Assembly (NCBI GenBank): GCA_016839875.1
Contig: JAEOTK010000002.1
Coordinates: 5,698-69,697, forward strand
Length of the DNA stretch: 64,000 bases
Reading direction: 5' to 3'
Source: Candidatus Heimdallarchaeota archaeon
GTDB taxonomy: Archaea > Asgardarchaeota > Heimdallarchaeia > Heimdallarchaeales > Heimdallarchaeaceae
A program made the translations under genes and the position numbers. Within the stretch, counting starts at the first letter, position 1. Every line of letters starts with the position of its first letter. Below the pieces are notes generated by a model, which was not told where the DNA came from, made no database searches, and saw nothing but the letters and a program-made list of their open reading frames with translations. Of this stretch, positions 55,212 through 63,349 are shown piece by piece.

Positions 55212-56762
55212 TTAGATGTAATCTACTTTGAGTAACTGTTCATATGAAGGTTTGAGCTCTTCAACGATTTTTGCTCTAAGGTCTTCTTTGATTTTATCCA
55301 GTCCTTCGAATCGAACTATCAATTGAGTTAGTTCTTCATCACTTAGTGCTTTCATTTTTGAGATGTCTTCAGAGATATCTTGAACGCTAATAGATACTTC
55401 AGATTCTTTAATTGATGTTCTCAACAAAATCTTAATCTGTTGAAGGGCATCATTTAACATTGAAACTGGAATATCATACGCATTCATTGTGTTTCTCATT
55501 CTCTCTAATGTGATCACATTAATGCCATCTTCTACTGCTTCTCTAGTTTGAAGTATTACTGTTTCTCCAATTATGTTATTCATCGTACGAAGATCGATAT
55601 GTGGATTTCTTTGTGGATCATGAATTTCATCAAGACCTGAATAAAAATCATTTCTCTCCACACGGCTTTCTGAACGCATTCCTTTAGTTTTCAAAGTTCC
55701 TGGTAAAGAATTATTCCCCAAGAAAGCTAGAAAGTCAACTGCTAAGCGACTCACAAAGTCAGTTACTTCTTTTTCTAGTTCATGTAATTGAATGATTGAA
55801 GGATTAGCAGTTATTTTCTTACTAGAAAGCACTATTTGTTCTTCAAACATATCTCTAATAATTTGTTCTCTGCTCTCAACTGAACGTGCAGGCCAAAGTA
55901 CTTCAGGGATACGGTTAATAATTGGCTGGCTTTCCTCACCAAATACTGTCAAAGGGGCATTTGAAGTGAATAGAACTGCTCCATCTATGTATACAGGTTC
56001 TCCTTGGATGTTGTATTTAATTACCATTGGTTCTTCAAGAAAACCCATTAAGGATTCAAGAAGCGTTAATGGCAATCTTTGAATTTCGTTAACTACAATG
56101 AAACCATGAGAAAGGACTCCCACTTTGTGTGATGTTGCTGCATATGTTGTAGAGGTGCCTTTACCGAAGAGTTCTTCTAAGTTTTCAACTCCTGCTAAGA
56201 GCATAGAAAGACTCTCAGGGTCTGTTCTTGGATCTAATTGAGATCTACGAACAAGAGTTTTTTGTGATTTAAGCTTTCCTAATCGATTAGCAATCTCTTT
56301 TGGAGGTATAGCTAAAATACTATTAGTATTATCAAGTTGTACTTGATTGTTATCTTCAGATAAAATTTTCTCAATATTTTCTCTACAATATGGACATAGA
56401 GATTGCATTACTCTAATACCAGCAAAAGGATTTGCAGCAAATTGGTTAATTACATCAACGATGTATCCTGCATCTTCTAGGAAGGGACAGCCATCAATAT
56501 GGTATTTGAAATTGTTTATCTCTCTAACAACGTGATCTAAAAGTATTCGAGCAAATAGAGTTTTAGCTTCACCAGTTGGTCCTGTAAGTAGAACTTTTCC
56601 TCCTACAGCTAATTTATCCATTACTAGATTCTTACCAACTTGGTTTCCTCTAACACTTACATCTTGTAAAACTCTCGCGCGAAATTCTTCGTTCATTAGG
56701 ATGGAACGTACAGAAAAACCGTCATATCCATCTTTCATTAATTTTTGTATTGTGAGTGTCAT
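55212..56762 (-). CDS. MoxR-type AAA+ ATPase
   Basis: 516 residues. Walker A GPTGEAKT (G61-T68), sensor and Arg-finger regions around NAPLTVFGEESQPIINRIPE, and the Walker B region GFIVVNEIQRL have a MoxR/ChlI-type arrangement. Three cysteines (C92, C123, C126) lie in an insert between Walker A and Walker B and could bind a metal; N225-E226 stands where DE is usual. MoxR ATPases assemble or activate partner complexes with VWA proteins, whose gene comes next. Confidence 0.88.
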   Translation of the reverse strand: MTLTIQKLMKDGYDGFSVRSILMNEEFRARVLQDVSVRGNQVGKNLVMDKLAVGGKVLLTGPTGEAKTLFARILLDHVVREINNFKYHIDGCPFLEDAGYIVDVINQFAANPFAGIRVMQSLCPYCRENIEKILSEDNNQVQLDNTNSILAIPPKEIANRLGKLKSQKTLVRRSQLDPRTDPESLSMLLAGVENLEELFGKGTSTTYAATSHKVGVLSHGFIVVNEIQRLPLTLLESLMGFLEEPMVIKYNIQGEPVYIDGAVLFTSNAPLTVFGEESQPIINRIPEVLWPARSVESREQIIRDMFEEQIVLSSKKITANPSIIQLHELEKEVTDFVSRLAVDFLAFLGNNSLPGTLKTKGMRSESRVERNDFYSGLDEIHDPQRNPHIDLRTMNNIIGETVILQTREAVEDGINVITLERMRNTMNAYDIPVSMLNDALQQIKILLRTSIKESEVSISVQDISEDISKMKALSDEELTQLIVRFEGLDKIKEDLRAKIVEELKPSYEQLLKVDYI

Positions 56763-56791
56763 AGTTCGACCTCTTTTATTTTTATTCTACT

Positions 56792-57382
56792 TTATGTTGT
56801 CGTTTCTGAAACTATTTGAACTTGTTTTTTTCTTACTTTTTCTAATAGTTTTTCTTTTTCTTCCCAAGACTTAACATATCCCATATGAACTACTCGTTTA
56901 ATCCACTTCATTGCGGTTGTTAAATCACCAACTTCAGGTGTTTCAAATAAACTCCAAAGTCTATCTGTAAGACGAATTAGAGAAAGATTTTCAATTAATT
57001 CACCTCGTGTTAAAGCTCCTTGAAGATTCGAATTGTATGCGCAGACAGCTATTGGTAAATTGGCAGTTTCCTTGTCCCAGATTATTTTTTCCCAGAAATA
57101 GTTTCTTTCATGTTTAATCATATCTTCTTCAGTTGCGTCTATAAGGTAAAGAATACCTTCAAATGGAACAAACTGATTTGGCTTGAATTTAAATTTAGTA
57201 GAGTATGGTAATTCAACGAGTAAATCATCTATGATGAATTCATCAAGAGATGTATTTGATCTTATTAACAGAACTCGGTTGCGTGTAGCGGGATTATTGT
57301 TACCCATAATTAGCATTGATACCTCTGGGTAACCTAGTTTTCTACGAATGGAGTGGATAAAGTTCTGAACAAAGTTAGTCAT
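56792..57382 (-). CDS. Arf-like small GTPase-fold protein lacking nucleotide motifs
   Basis: 196 residues. The start MTNFVQNFIHSIRRKLGYPE resembles the amphipathic Arf N-terminus. VSMLIMGNNNPATRN stands where Arf has a P-loop (GLDAAGKTT) but has no GKS/T. The switch II segment WDxGG is absent. GILYLIDATEEDMIKHERN matches Arf GLIFVVDSNDRERVNEARE, and AYNSNLQGALTRGEL matches the NKxD strand (ANKQDLPNAMNAAEI) without the NKxD residues. FETPEVGDLTTAMKWIKRVV matches the Arf end (CATSGDGLYEGLDWLSNQL). It thus looks like a pseudo-GTPase heading the AAA+/VWA operon. Confidence 0.65.
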   Translation of the reverse strand: MTNFVQNFIHSIRRKLGYPEVSMLIMGNNNPATRNRVLLIRSNTSLDEFIIDDLLVELPYSTKFKFKPNQFVPFEGILYLIDATEEDMIKHERNYFWEKIIWDKETANLPIAVCAYNSNLQGALTRGELIENLSLIRLTDRLWSLFETPEVGDLTTAMKWIKRVVHMGYVKSWEEKEKLLEKVRKKQVQIVSETTT

Positions 57383-57487
57383 TGGGGTTCGCTAAGGAGC
57401 ATCTTTTTGAATATTTAAGAGTTTTATGACGTTGAAGAATAATTCATATGAGTAAAAGTTAAAGAACATAAATCCAATGCAAAATAC

Positions 57488-57985
57488 ATGAGTCAGAATA
57501 GGATTCTTACAGTTGTTGTTGCTGGTATTAAAAAGAAAAATGAATGGTTACTAATAAAGAGAAAACGGGGAGATTACCAGAATAAGTGGGCTTTAGTTGG
57601 TGGAAAGATGCAATTCAATGAGAGTATTCAAGAGGCAATACTTAGGGAAATCTTCGAAGAAACAGGTTTGAAGGTAGAAATGAAGGGGATAAAAGCCATT
57701 TTGAATGAAAAATTAGAAAAAATGGAAACAAGAGAAACAATAAAGCACTTCTTAATCTTTCTTTGTAAAACAGAGTTTAATGAAGGAGAACTTAGGGATA
57801 CAGAAGAAGGAGAATTAAGATGGTTTTCCAAAAATGAAATTCATAATTTTAAGCAAGATATTATTCCTTCAGATTATTATATGTTGAATGTTCTGTTAGA
57901 AAGAGAGAATTTAAACTCAATTATTGAAATTGAATTAATAGAAAGCAGGGATAAGCTAGAAATAGGTTTACTGGAGGAATACTAA
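57488..57985 (+). CDS. NUDIX hydrolase
   Basis: 165 residues. The NUDIX box is intact: G at GKMQFNE followed by LREIFEETG (G-x5-E-x7-REUxEExGU). The N-terminal part has VVVAGIKKKNEWLLIKRKRG and WALVGGK as in MutT-like enzymes. These enzymes hydrolyse nucleoside diphosphate derivatives; the substrate here is unknown. The last 25 residues (IIEIELIESRDKLEIGLLEEY) extend beyond the usual domain. It has its own promoter region and is convergent with the dehydratase gene. Confidence 0.9.
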   Translation: MSQNRILTVVVAGIKKKNEWLLIKRKRGDYQNKWALVGGKMQFNESIQEAILREIFEETGLKVEMKGIKAILNEKLEKMETRETIKHFLIFLCKTEFNEGELRDTEEGELRWFSKNEIHNFKQDIIPSDYYMLNVLLERENLNSIIEIELIESRDKLEIGLLEEY

Positions 57986-57986
57986 C

Positions 57987-58940
57987 TTAACATATAATTT
58001 CCTTCAATTTGTCAATGCTTATTCTGCTTCCACTTAGGATAAGAATAATATTTTTCCCTTTGAATTCATCTTTTCTTTTAACAAATGATGCAATTGATAA
58101 AGCAGCAGCTCCCTCAATTAGTTGTGAATGTTTCTCCATAACTAGTATAATTCCTTTTGCAATTTCATCCTCTTCAACGATAATGAAATCATCTACATAC
58201 TTTGTGCAAATATCAAAGGTGATTGAATCTTCTTCAATTCCACCAGCTGTACCGTCAGAAATAGTTTTCTTCGATTCCATTTCAATAATATGTCCAACTT
58301 TAACAGATTCATACATAACAGCAGAATTACGTGGTTGACAACCAATTATCTTAATGTCTTTATTTCTTTCTTTTAGATAACTTGCAACTCCAGAAATTAA
58401 ACCTCCACCTCCAATAGGTAATAGAACTGTGTCAATTGAATCCAACTGATTTTCCAATTCCAATCCTATTGTTGCTTGACCTCCAATTATCTGCAAATCA
58501 TTATAGGGAGAAATATATGCAAGATTTTTTTCCTTAGCTTTTTTCTTTGCGAAATTTTCTGCTTGAACACAATCTTCTCCAAAGTAATTTATTTCAATAT
58601 CATACTCTTGAAGAGCTTCCATTTTACTTGGAGATGTATTTTCTGGTAAATATACAGATCCTTTCAAATTCAATTTTCTGAGAGTATATGCAACTGCTAC
58701 ACCATGATTTCCTGAAGAAGCAGTGATGAATTCATCTTGATTTTCGCTTGACAAAATCTTATTCATTGCTCCTCTAATCTTAAATGAGCCAGTTAGTTGT
58801 TGATTTTCAAGTTTGAGATAAACATTACAATCTCCTATTCTACTTAAGTATGGAGAATATTCTAAGGGTGTTTCTCTGATGAATCCACGTATTTTTTTCT
58901 CTGCAATCTCTGCCTTATTTCTTATGTTCATCCACTTCAA
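57987..58940 (-). CDS. PLP-dependent threonine/serine dehydratase
   Basis: 317 residues. The PLP lysine is in LTGSFKIRGA (S-F-K-I-R-G), followed by ASSGNHGVAVAY, and LPIGGGGLISGV, the tetraglycine loop that holds the PLP phosphate. A C-terminal ACT domain is absent, so it resembles catabolic threonine dehydratase or serine racemase/dehydratase rather than the feedback-regulated IlvA. It probably makes 2-oxobutyrate from threonine or pyruvate from serine; which one is not clear. Confidence 0.9.
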   Translation of the reverse strand: MKWMNIRNKAEIAEKKIRGFIRETPLEYSPYLSRIGDCNVYLKLENQQLTGSFKIRGAMNKILSSENQDEFITASSGNHGVAVAYTLRKLNLKGSVYLPENTSPSKMEALQEYDIEINYFGEDCVQAENFAKKKAKEKNLAYISPYNDLQIIGGQATIGLELENQLDSIDTVLLPIGGGGLISGVASYLKERNKDIKIIGCQPRNSAVMYESVKVGHIIEMESKKTISDGTAGGIEEDSITFDICTKYVDDFIIVEEDEIAKGIILVMEKHSQLIEGAAALSIASFVKRKDEFKGKNIILILSGSRISIDKLKEIIC

Positions 58941-59064
58941 ACTCTACTAGAATTCGTTTCTATTTAAATGTTGGATATCAAATTATGTATTCAAACATAA
59001 AAAAGTGATCTTACAATATAATGGTGAAGGATCAATGACCAAGATATTTGAACTATAGAATTAG

Positions 59065-59142
59065 TGGTGGGGCAGGACGGATTTGAACCGTCGACTTCCT
59101 CCACGTCAAGGAGGTATCATAGCCAGGCTAGATCACTGCCCC
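59065..59142 (-). tRNA. tRNA-Val (anticodon GAC), CCA encoded
   Basis: On the minus strand an acceptor stem GGGGCAG/CTGCCCC with discriminator A and an encoded CCA, an anticodon stem CCTCC/GGAGG with loop TTGACGT (anticodon GAC) and a T stem GACGG/CCGTC with loop TTCAAAT are seen. The D arm is ATC/GAT with a long loop. There is no intron. Without CCA the gene begins at 59068. Confidence 0.93.
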
Positions 59143-59370
59143 TAGTTTTTCTTTCGTCTTTTTCTTTCTCATTTTCTTTAAATATCTTTTGTTATACATC
59201 TTCTTCACAGTTGATTTCTTGAAGTAAATCAAATCATCTTCTTTTGTTTCTTAGTTTAATAACGTATATCTCCTTATGGTTTAAAGCATGTTTACGAAAC
59301 TTGTCATTTTATTCTAATTTCACACATCCATTCTAATCCTTGTTTTGAATTGGTATAATACTGGACAACA

Positions 59371-59378
59371 TTTATAAA
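59371..59378 (+). promoter_or_regulatory. TATA box of the oligopeptide ABC operon
   Basis: TTTATAAA, after ACAACA, is about 62 bases upstream of the ATG of the first permease gene. It is the strongest TATA-like element in the spacer and reads in the direction of the operon. Confidence 0.5.
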
Positions 59379-59440
59379 AACCTCAACAGTTTGTTAAGTT
59401 AAGCAAATTAAGTTATTTAATTATACTCGAGTGATTAAAT

Positions 59441-61198
59441 ATGGATAAAAGTATAGCAATATCGCTTAAAATTGTCGGATTTCTCTTAATCCTAACTTCT
59501 GCTTTTGTACCATTGTACACCATCGTTTTTGATTCAACCCCAACAGTAGCTCCAGAAGGAGATTATGCTGATCCGGGTACGTTGAATGAAAACAGTGGAA
59601 TTCTAGTTCGTGTTCTAGGTTTTAATGTTGATTTTAGAACATTAGGCTATAATGCAGCCGCAAAACGGACTGATTCTTTATCTCTTGCAACAGAAGTTCC
59701 AAGTAGTGTTGTGATACTTTCTGCAGCTCTTTGGTTTATCCTTATATTTGCAGTACTTGCAACAGTTTTAGGTCAAGTATTTCAAAGTGGTGGATTTAAA
59801 TCAAGAGGTACAGTAGCTGATATTTCAGCAGCTATTCTGTTTCTACTTGGTCTAATTGCAGCTATTCTAGCAATGAATAGATCATTATACATTGCAGCAG
59901 AAGGATATCAAGCAAATGTCTTGGGTCAAACTGCATCGTCTGTAACTTCATTAACGTTTAATCCGAATGACAGTACTCCTTCCTACTTTAATATTGATTT
60001 AGTTGGGAATATATCTGCAGGTTTTTACATCTTCGTTATTGGAATTCTCTCGATGGTAACTGGTATATTTTTACCTGTTAATTGGCAACAGCCAATGGGT
60101 TCAAAAATGACCAGACAACTGGGAGAATCAAAAGTAATTACATGGATTAAGACTATAGCAACTCTAAGATTAACTACTTACGTAATTAGACGTCTTTTAA
60201 CATTAATTCCACTCTTTATTGCAATTTGTGTAATGACGTTTGTAATGGTTAGCGGTATGGGTGATCCGGTAGCTCTTCTATTACTTGGAAAGCAAAGAGC
60301 GACTGAACAAGATCGGATCAACCTTACGAGAAAACTTGGACTTGACCAACCAATCTATGTGCAATTCCTCATGTGGTTTTATAATCTAATTAGAGGAAAC
60401 ATGGGTAATAGTTTCACTTCAGGAGCTCCAATTAATGGTATGATTGGAGGATTAGTGTGGGAAACATTGAAACTTCAATTAGCTGCATTTGCTTTAGCAT
60501 TAGCAGTTTCTATTCCACTTGGAGTTATTGCAGCTAAATATCAAAATACTTGGATTGATTCAACCGCAAGTGCATTAGCTCTTTTAGGACAATCAATGCC
60601 AATTTTCGTATTTGGTTTAGTGTTAATATATATCTTTAGTGGATATGGACTAGGATGGTTCCCAGCAGCCAAAGCGCATAGAGTGCCGGCTCCTACGAAG
60701 GTATTCAGTGATACGAACTGGAATTTATTCTGGGGCGGTGATTTCTCAACGTGGTGGTCAAATGTTGGACTAAGGTTATCGGATTCTATACTTCACATGG
60801 CTTTGCCAACAATAACTTTGTTATTCAACTTCATGGCACTCTATACAAGATTAGTTAGATCAACAATGTTAGAAGTGCTTCAACAAGATTATATCCTATC
60901 TGCAAGAGCCAATGGTATAGCAGAAAGAGTAATCACATGGAAACATGCATTTAGAAACACACTCATTCCTGTTGTTACCTTTGTAGGTCTGTTCCTTGCA
61001 ACTGCATTAGCGGGTGCTCCAATCACGGAAACACTCTTTACTTGGCCTGGACTAGGATTTAAGTATGTACAAGCCATAGGGTTCTTGGACTTTCCAATGA
61101 TATTAGGAACTACGGCTATCCTTACGATACTTATATTAATCGGTAATCTTGCAACGGATATTGTTTATGTGGCAGTAGATCCGCGTATAGAATTGTAG
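59441..61198 (+). CDS. Oligopeptide-type ABC permease (DppB-like) with N-terminal extension
   Basis: 585 residues, nearly twice the usual 310-340. The first 240 residues form an added domain with about four hydrophobic segments and an exterior loop; the standard DppB permease starts at about residue 245 (LTTYVIRRLLTLIPLF) and ends with AVDPRIEL. The EAA-like motif ARANGIAERVITWKHAFRNTLIPV is present. Together with DppC-, DppD- and DppF-like genes it makes an importer of peptides or related solutes. No substrate-binding protein is seen upstream. The DppC-like gene follows after 17 bases. Confidence 0.9.
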   Translation: MDKSIAISLKIVGFLLILTSAFVPLYTIVFDSTPTVAPEGDYADPGTLNENSGILVRVLGFNVDFRTLGYNAAAKRTDSLSLATEVPSSVVILSAALWFILIFAVLATVLGQVFQSGGFKSRGTVADISAAILFLLGLIAAILAMNRSLYIAAEGYQANVLGQTASSVTSLTFNPNDSTPSYFNIDLVGNISAGFYIFVIGILSMVTGIFLPVNWQQPMGSKMTRQLGESKVITWIKTIATLRLTTYVIRRLLTLIPLFIAICVMTFVMVSGMGDPVALLLLGKQRATEQDRINLTRKLGLDQPIYVQFLMWFYNLIRGNMGNSFTSGAPINGMIGGLVWETLKLQLAAFALALAVSIPLGVIAAKYQNTWIDSTASALALLGQSMPIFVFGLVLIYIFSGYGLGWFPAAKAHRVPAPTKVFSDTNWNLFWGGDFSTWWSNVGLRLSDSILHMALPTITLLFNFMALYTRLVRSTMLEVLQQDYILSARANGIAERVITWKHAFRNTLIPVVTFVGLFLATALAGAPITETLFTWPGLGFKYVQAIGFLDFPMILGTTAILTILILIGNLATDIVYVAVDPRIEL

Positions 61199-61215
61199 TA
61201 ATTAGGTGATCAAAC

Positions 61216-62316
61216 ATGCAAAAAACCGAAAAACAACGAGGATTAGGATTCTCAAGTAAACTCAATAATTACATGGTCAAACATAGACTTCCTAACTCAA
61301 TGATTTGGGCAGGTTTCATAGCTGTGCTCGGGATTTATATCATGATCGGGCTACGTGCAATTAGAAGAGTCTTTGGAGGAAAAGAGACAATAATTATTGC
61401 TAAAGATGGTACTTTAAGAGAAAGAAGTCCATCACAATGGTCTCTCGTCTGGAGAAGATACAAGAAGAATAGGATAGCAATGTTATCAGCAATTCTTGTA
61501 GTTCTCATTACTATAATTGCTATTGTCTACCCAATCATTATGCCATTTAGTCCTGTAGGAACAAATCCACTTTTTGATGCATGGAATGGTGGAGGTTCAA
61601 TTTCTAATCCAAATTTAAAATATCCAGGTGGAACAGACATTCTTGGAAGAGATGAATTTTCTAGACTTCTAGCAGGAAGTGAAGTATCTCTAACAGTGGG
61701 GGTCTTTTCTAGTATCTTATCTGTAGTAATAGGTGTAGCTCTAGGAGCTCTCGCTGGATATTATAGAGGATGGACTGAAGAAATAATCATGAGAATAACA
61801 GACATGTTCCTAGCTTTACCATTTCTAGTAATTGCAATTCTTGCAGTTTCTTTCATTAGAAGGGGAAGGCTTGCTTTCTTAAGGCAAATACCACAGTCAA
61901 TAGTTATCATTATTGTCTTAGGTGTATTTGGCTGGGCAGGATTATGTAGACTTGTAAGTGCCAATACGAAACAAATCTATAATTTAGATTATGTAAATGC
62001 AGCTAGAGTTCTAGGGGCAAGTAATAGAAGAATCATTATGGTTCACATCTTACCAAACATTCTAGCACCAATCATAGTAATTGGAACACTAGCAATAGCA
62101 GGTGGAATACTCGCTGAAGCTGGACTAACTTTCCTTGGTCTTGGCAGTCCAACAACGATATCGTGGGGACAAATGGTAAATGAAGCACAAACGGTACTTA
62201 AAACGAATCCAGAACTAGCATTACTGCCAGGGTTTGCAATATTCTTTGTAGTATTAGCATTCAACTTGTTAGGAGACGCACTGCGAGATGCATTGGATCC
62301 AAGGTTAAGAGAGTGA
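61216..62316 (+). CDS. Oligopeptide-type ABC permease (DppC-like)
   Basis: 366 residues. An N-terminal region with one helix (about 30-48), and another at about 90-112 after SQWSLVWRRYKKNRIAMLSA, precede the permease core with GTDILGRDEFSRLLAGSEVSL and the EAA motif ARVLGASNRRIIMVHILPNILAPII. The typical end GDALRDALDPRLRE is present. It pairs with the upstream DppB-like subunit. The extra N-terminal helix is more than most DppC proteins have. Confidence 0.93.
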   Translation: MQKTEKQRGLGFSSKLNNYMVKHRLPNSMIWAGFIAVLGIYIMIGLRAIRRVFGGKETIIIAKDGTLRERSPSQWSLVWRRYKKNRIAMLSAILVVLITIIAIVYPIIMPFSPVGTNPLFDAWNGGGSISNPNLKYPGGTDILGRDEFSRLLAGSEVSLTVGVFSSILSVVIGVALGALAGYYRGWTEEIIMRITDMFLALPFLVIAILAVSFIRRGRLAFLRQIPQSIVIIIVLGVFGWAGLCRLVSANTKQIYNLDYVNAARVLGASNRRIIMVHILPNILAPIIVIGTLAIAGGILAEAGLTFLGLGSPTTISWGQMVNEAQTVLKTNPELALLPGFAIFFVVLAFNLLGDALRDALDPRLRE

Positions 62317-62322
62317 TATGAA

Positions 62323-63348
62323 ATGAAGCCAATATTAGATATACAAGACATATATACATATTTTTACACTGAAAGCGGAGTTGTAGAAGCATTAGATGGT
62401 GTATCTTTTGACGTCATGCCTGGAGAACCAGTAGGAATTGTGGGAGAGTCAGGTTGCGGTAAAACTGTTACTGCCCATTCTACACTAAGAATACTTCCTA
62501 AGAACGGAAAGACCATAGCAGGAAAAATTGTTTACAAAGGTGTTGACTTACTAGAGTTACAAGACTTACAGATGCGAAAGCTTCGAGGTAAAGAGATATC
62601 TATGATATTTCAAGATCCAATGACCAGTCTTAATCCGATTTTTAAGGTTGCGGATCAAATGACTGAAGTAATATCACTCCACAGAAAGTGTAACAAAAAG
62701 GAAGCTTTAGAAATTGCAATTGAAGCATTAGAACAAGTAGGTATTTCTGATGCTGAGAAAAGAATCGTTGATTATCCACATCAATTCAGCGGCGGTATGA
62801 GACAACGGATTCTGATTGCTAGAGCATTAGCACTACAACCAAGTTTACTAATTGCTGATGAACCAACTACAGCGTTAGACGTAACCATTCAAGCACAAGT
62901 ACTAGAAATCATCAAGGAAATGCAACAGAAATTCGGATTAGCAATGATGCTTATTACACACAATTTAGGTGTAGTAGCGGAAATTACAAAACGAGTTCAC
63001 ATCTTTTATGGAGGAAGAGTAGTTGAATCAGGACCAACTGAAGAAATATTTGTTGATCCAAAACATCCATACACTCGAGCATTATTTGATTCAATTCCTT
63101 CACTAGAAATAGATAAAACTCGTCTTGAAACAATCCCAGGAAACGTTCCCAGATTGATTAATCCTCCCAAAGCTTGCCGTTTTCATCCACGGTGTCGATT
63201 TGCAACAGAAATATGTTCTCGTATTCGACCACCAGATATATGGCTCGGACCTCAACGTAGAGTTGTATGTCATCACTTTGAAGAACTCGATTTGCATGTT
63301 GATGAAGCAGCTCTGCAAGAACGAGTTCAAGTAAAGGAGGAGGCATAA
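62323..63348 (+). CDS. Oligopeptide ABC ATP-binding protein (DppD-like)
   Basis: 341 residues. Walker A GESGCGKTVTAHS, Q-loop MIFQDPMTSLNP, signature FSGGMRQR, Walker B LLIADEPTTALDVT and the H-loop ITHNLGV are complete. The C-terminal oligopeptide-type extension with CRFHPRCRFATEIC has conserved cysteines as in DppD/OppD. The gene starts 6 bases after the permease gene. AAAGGAGG, a perfect Shine-Dalgarno sequence, stands near its end and serves the next gene. Confidence 0.94.
   Translation: MKPILDIQDIYTYFYTESGVVEALDGVSFDVMPGEPVGIVGESGCGKTVTAHSTLRILPKNGKTIAGKIVYKGVDLLELQDLQMRKLRGKEISMIFQDPMTSLNPIFKVADQMTEVISLHRKCNKKEALEIAIEALEQVGISDAEKRIVDYPHQFSGGMRQRILIARALALQPSLLIADEPTTALDVTIQAQVLEIIKEMQQKFGLAMMLITHNLGVVAEITKRVHIFYGGRVVESGPTEEIFVDPKHPYTRALFDSIPSLEIDKTRLETIPGNVPRLINPPKACRFHPRCRFATEICSRIRPPDIWLGPQRRVVCHHFEELDLHVDEAALQERVQVKEEA
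63333..63340 (+). promoter_or_regulatory. Strong ribosome binding site for the DppF-like gene
   Basis: AAAGGAGG lies nine bases before the ATG at 63350, inside the end of the previous gene. It is one of the few full Shine-Dalgarno sequences in the window and fixes the start of the next gene. Confidence 0.6.
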
Positions 63349-63349
63349 A

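Larger units (their letters stand above)
58941..59440. other. Intergenic region: tRNA-Val and oligopeptide ABC promoter
   Basis: Besides tRNA-Val(GAC) at 59065-59142 and the TATA element at 59371, this 500-base spacer shows only AT-rich sequence, including T-runs at 59146-59180 past the 5' end of the tRNA gene. I see no further open reading frame or repeat. Confidence 0.6.
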
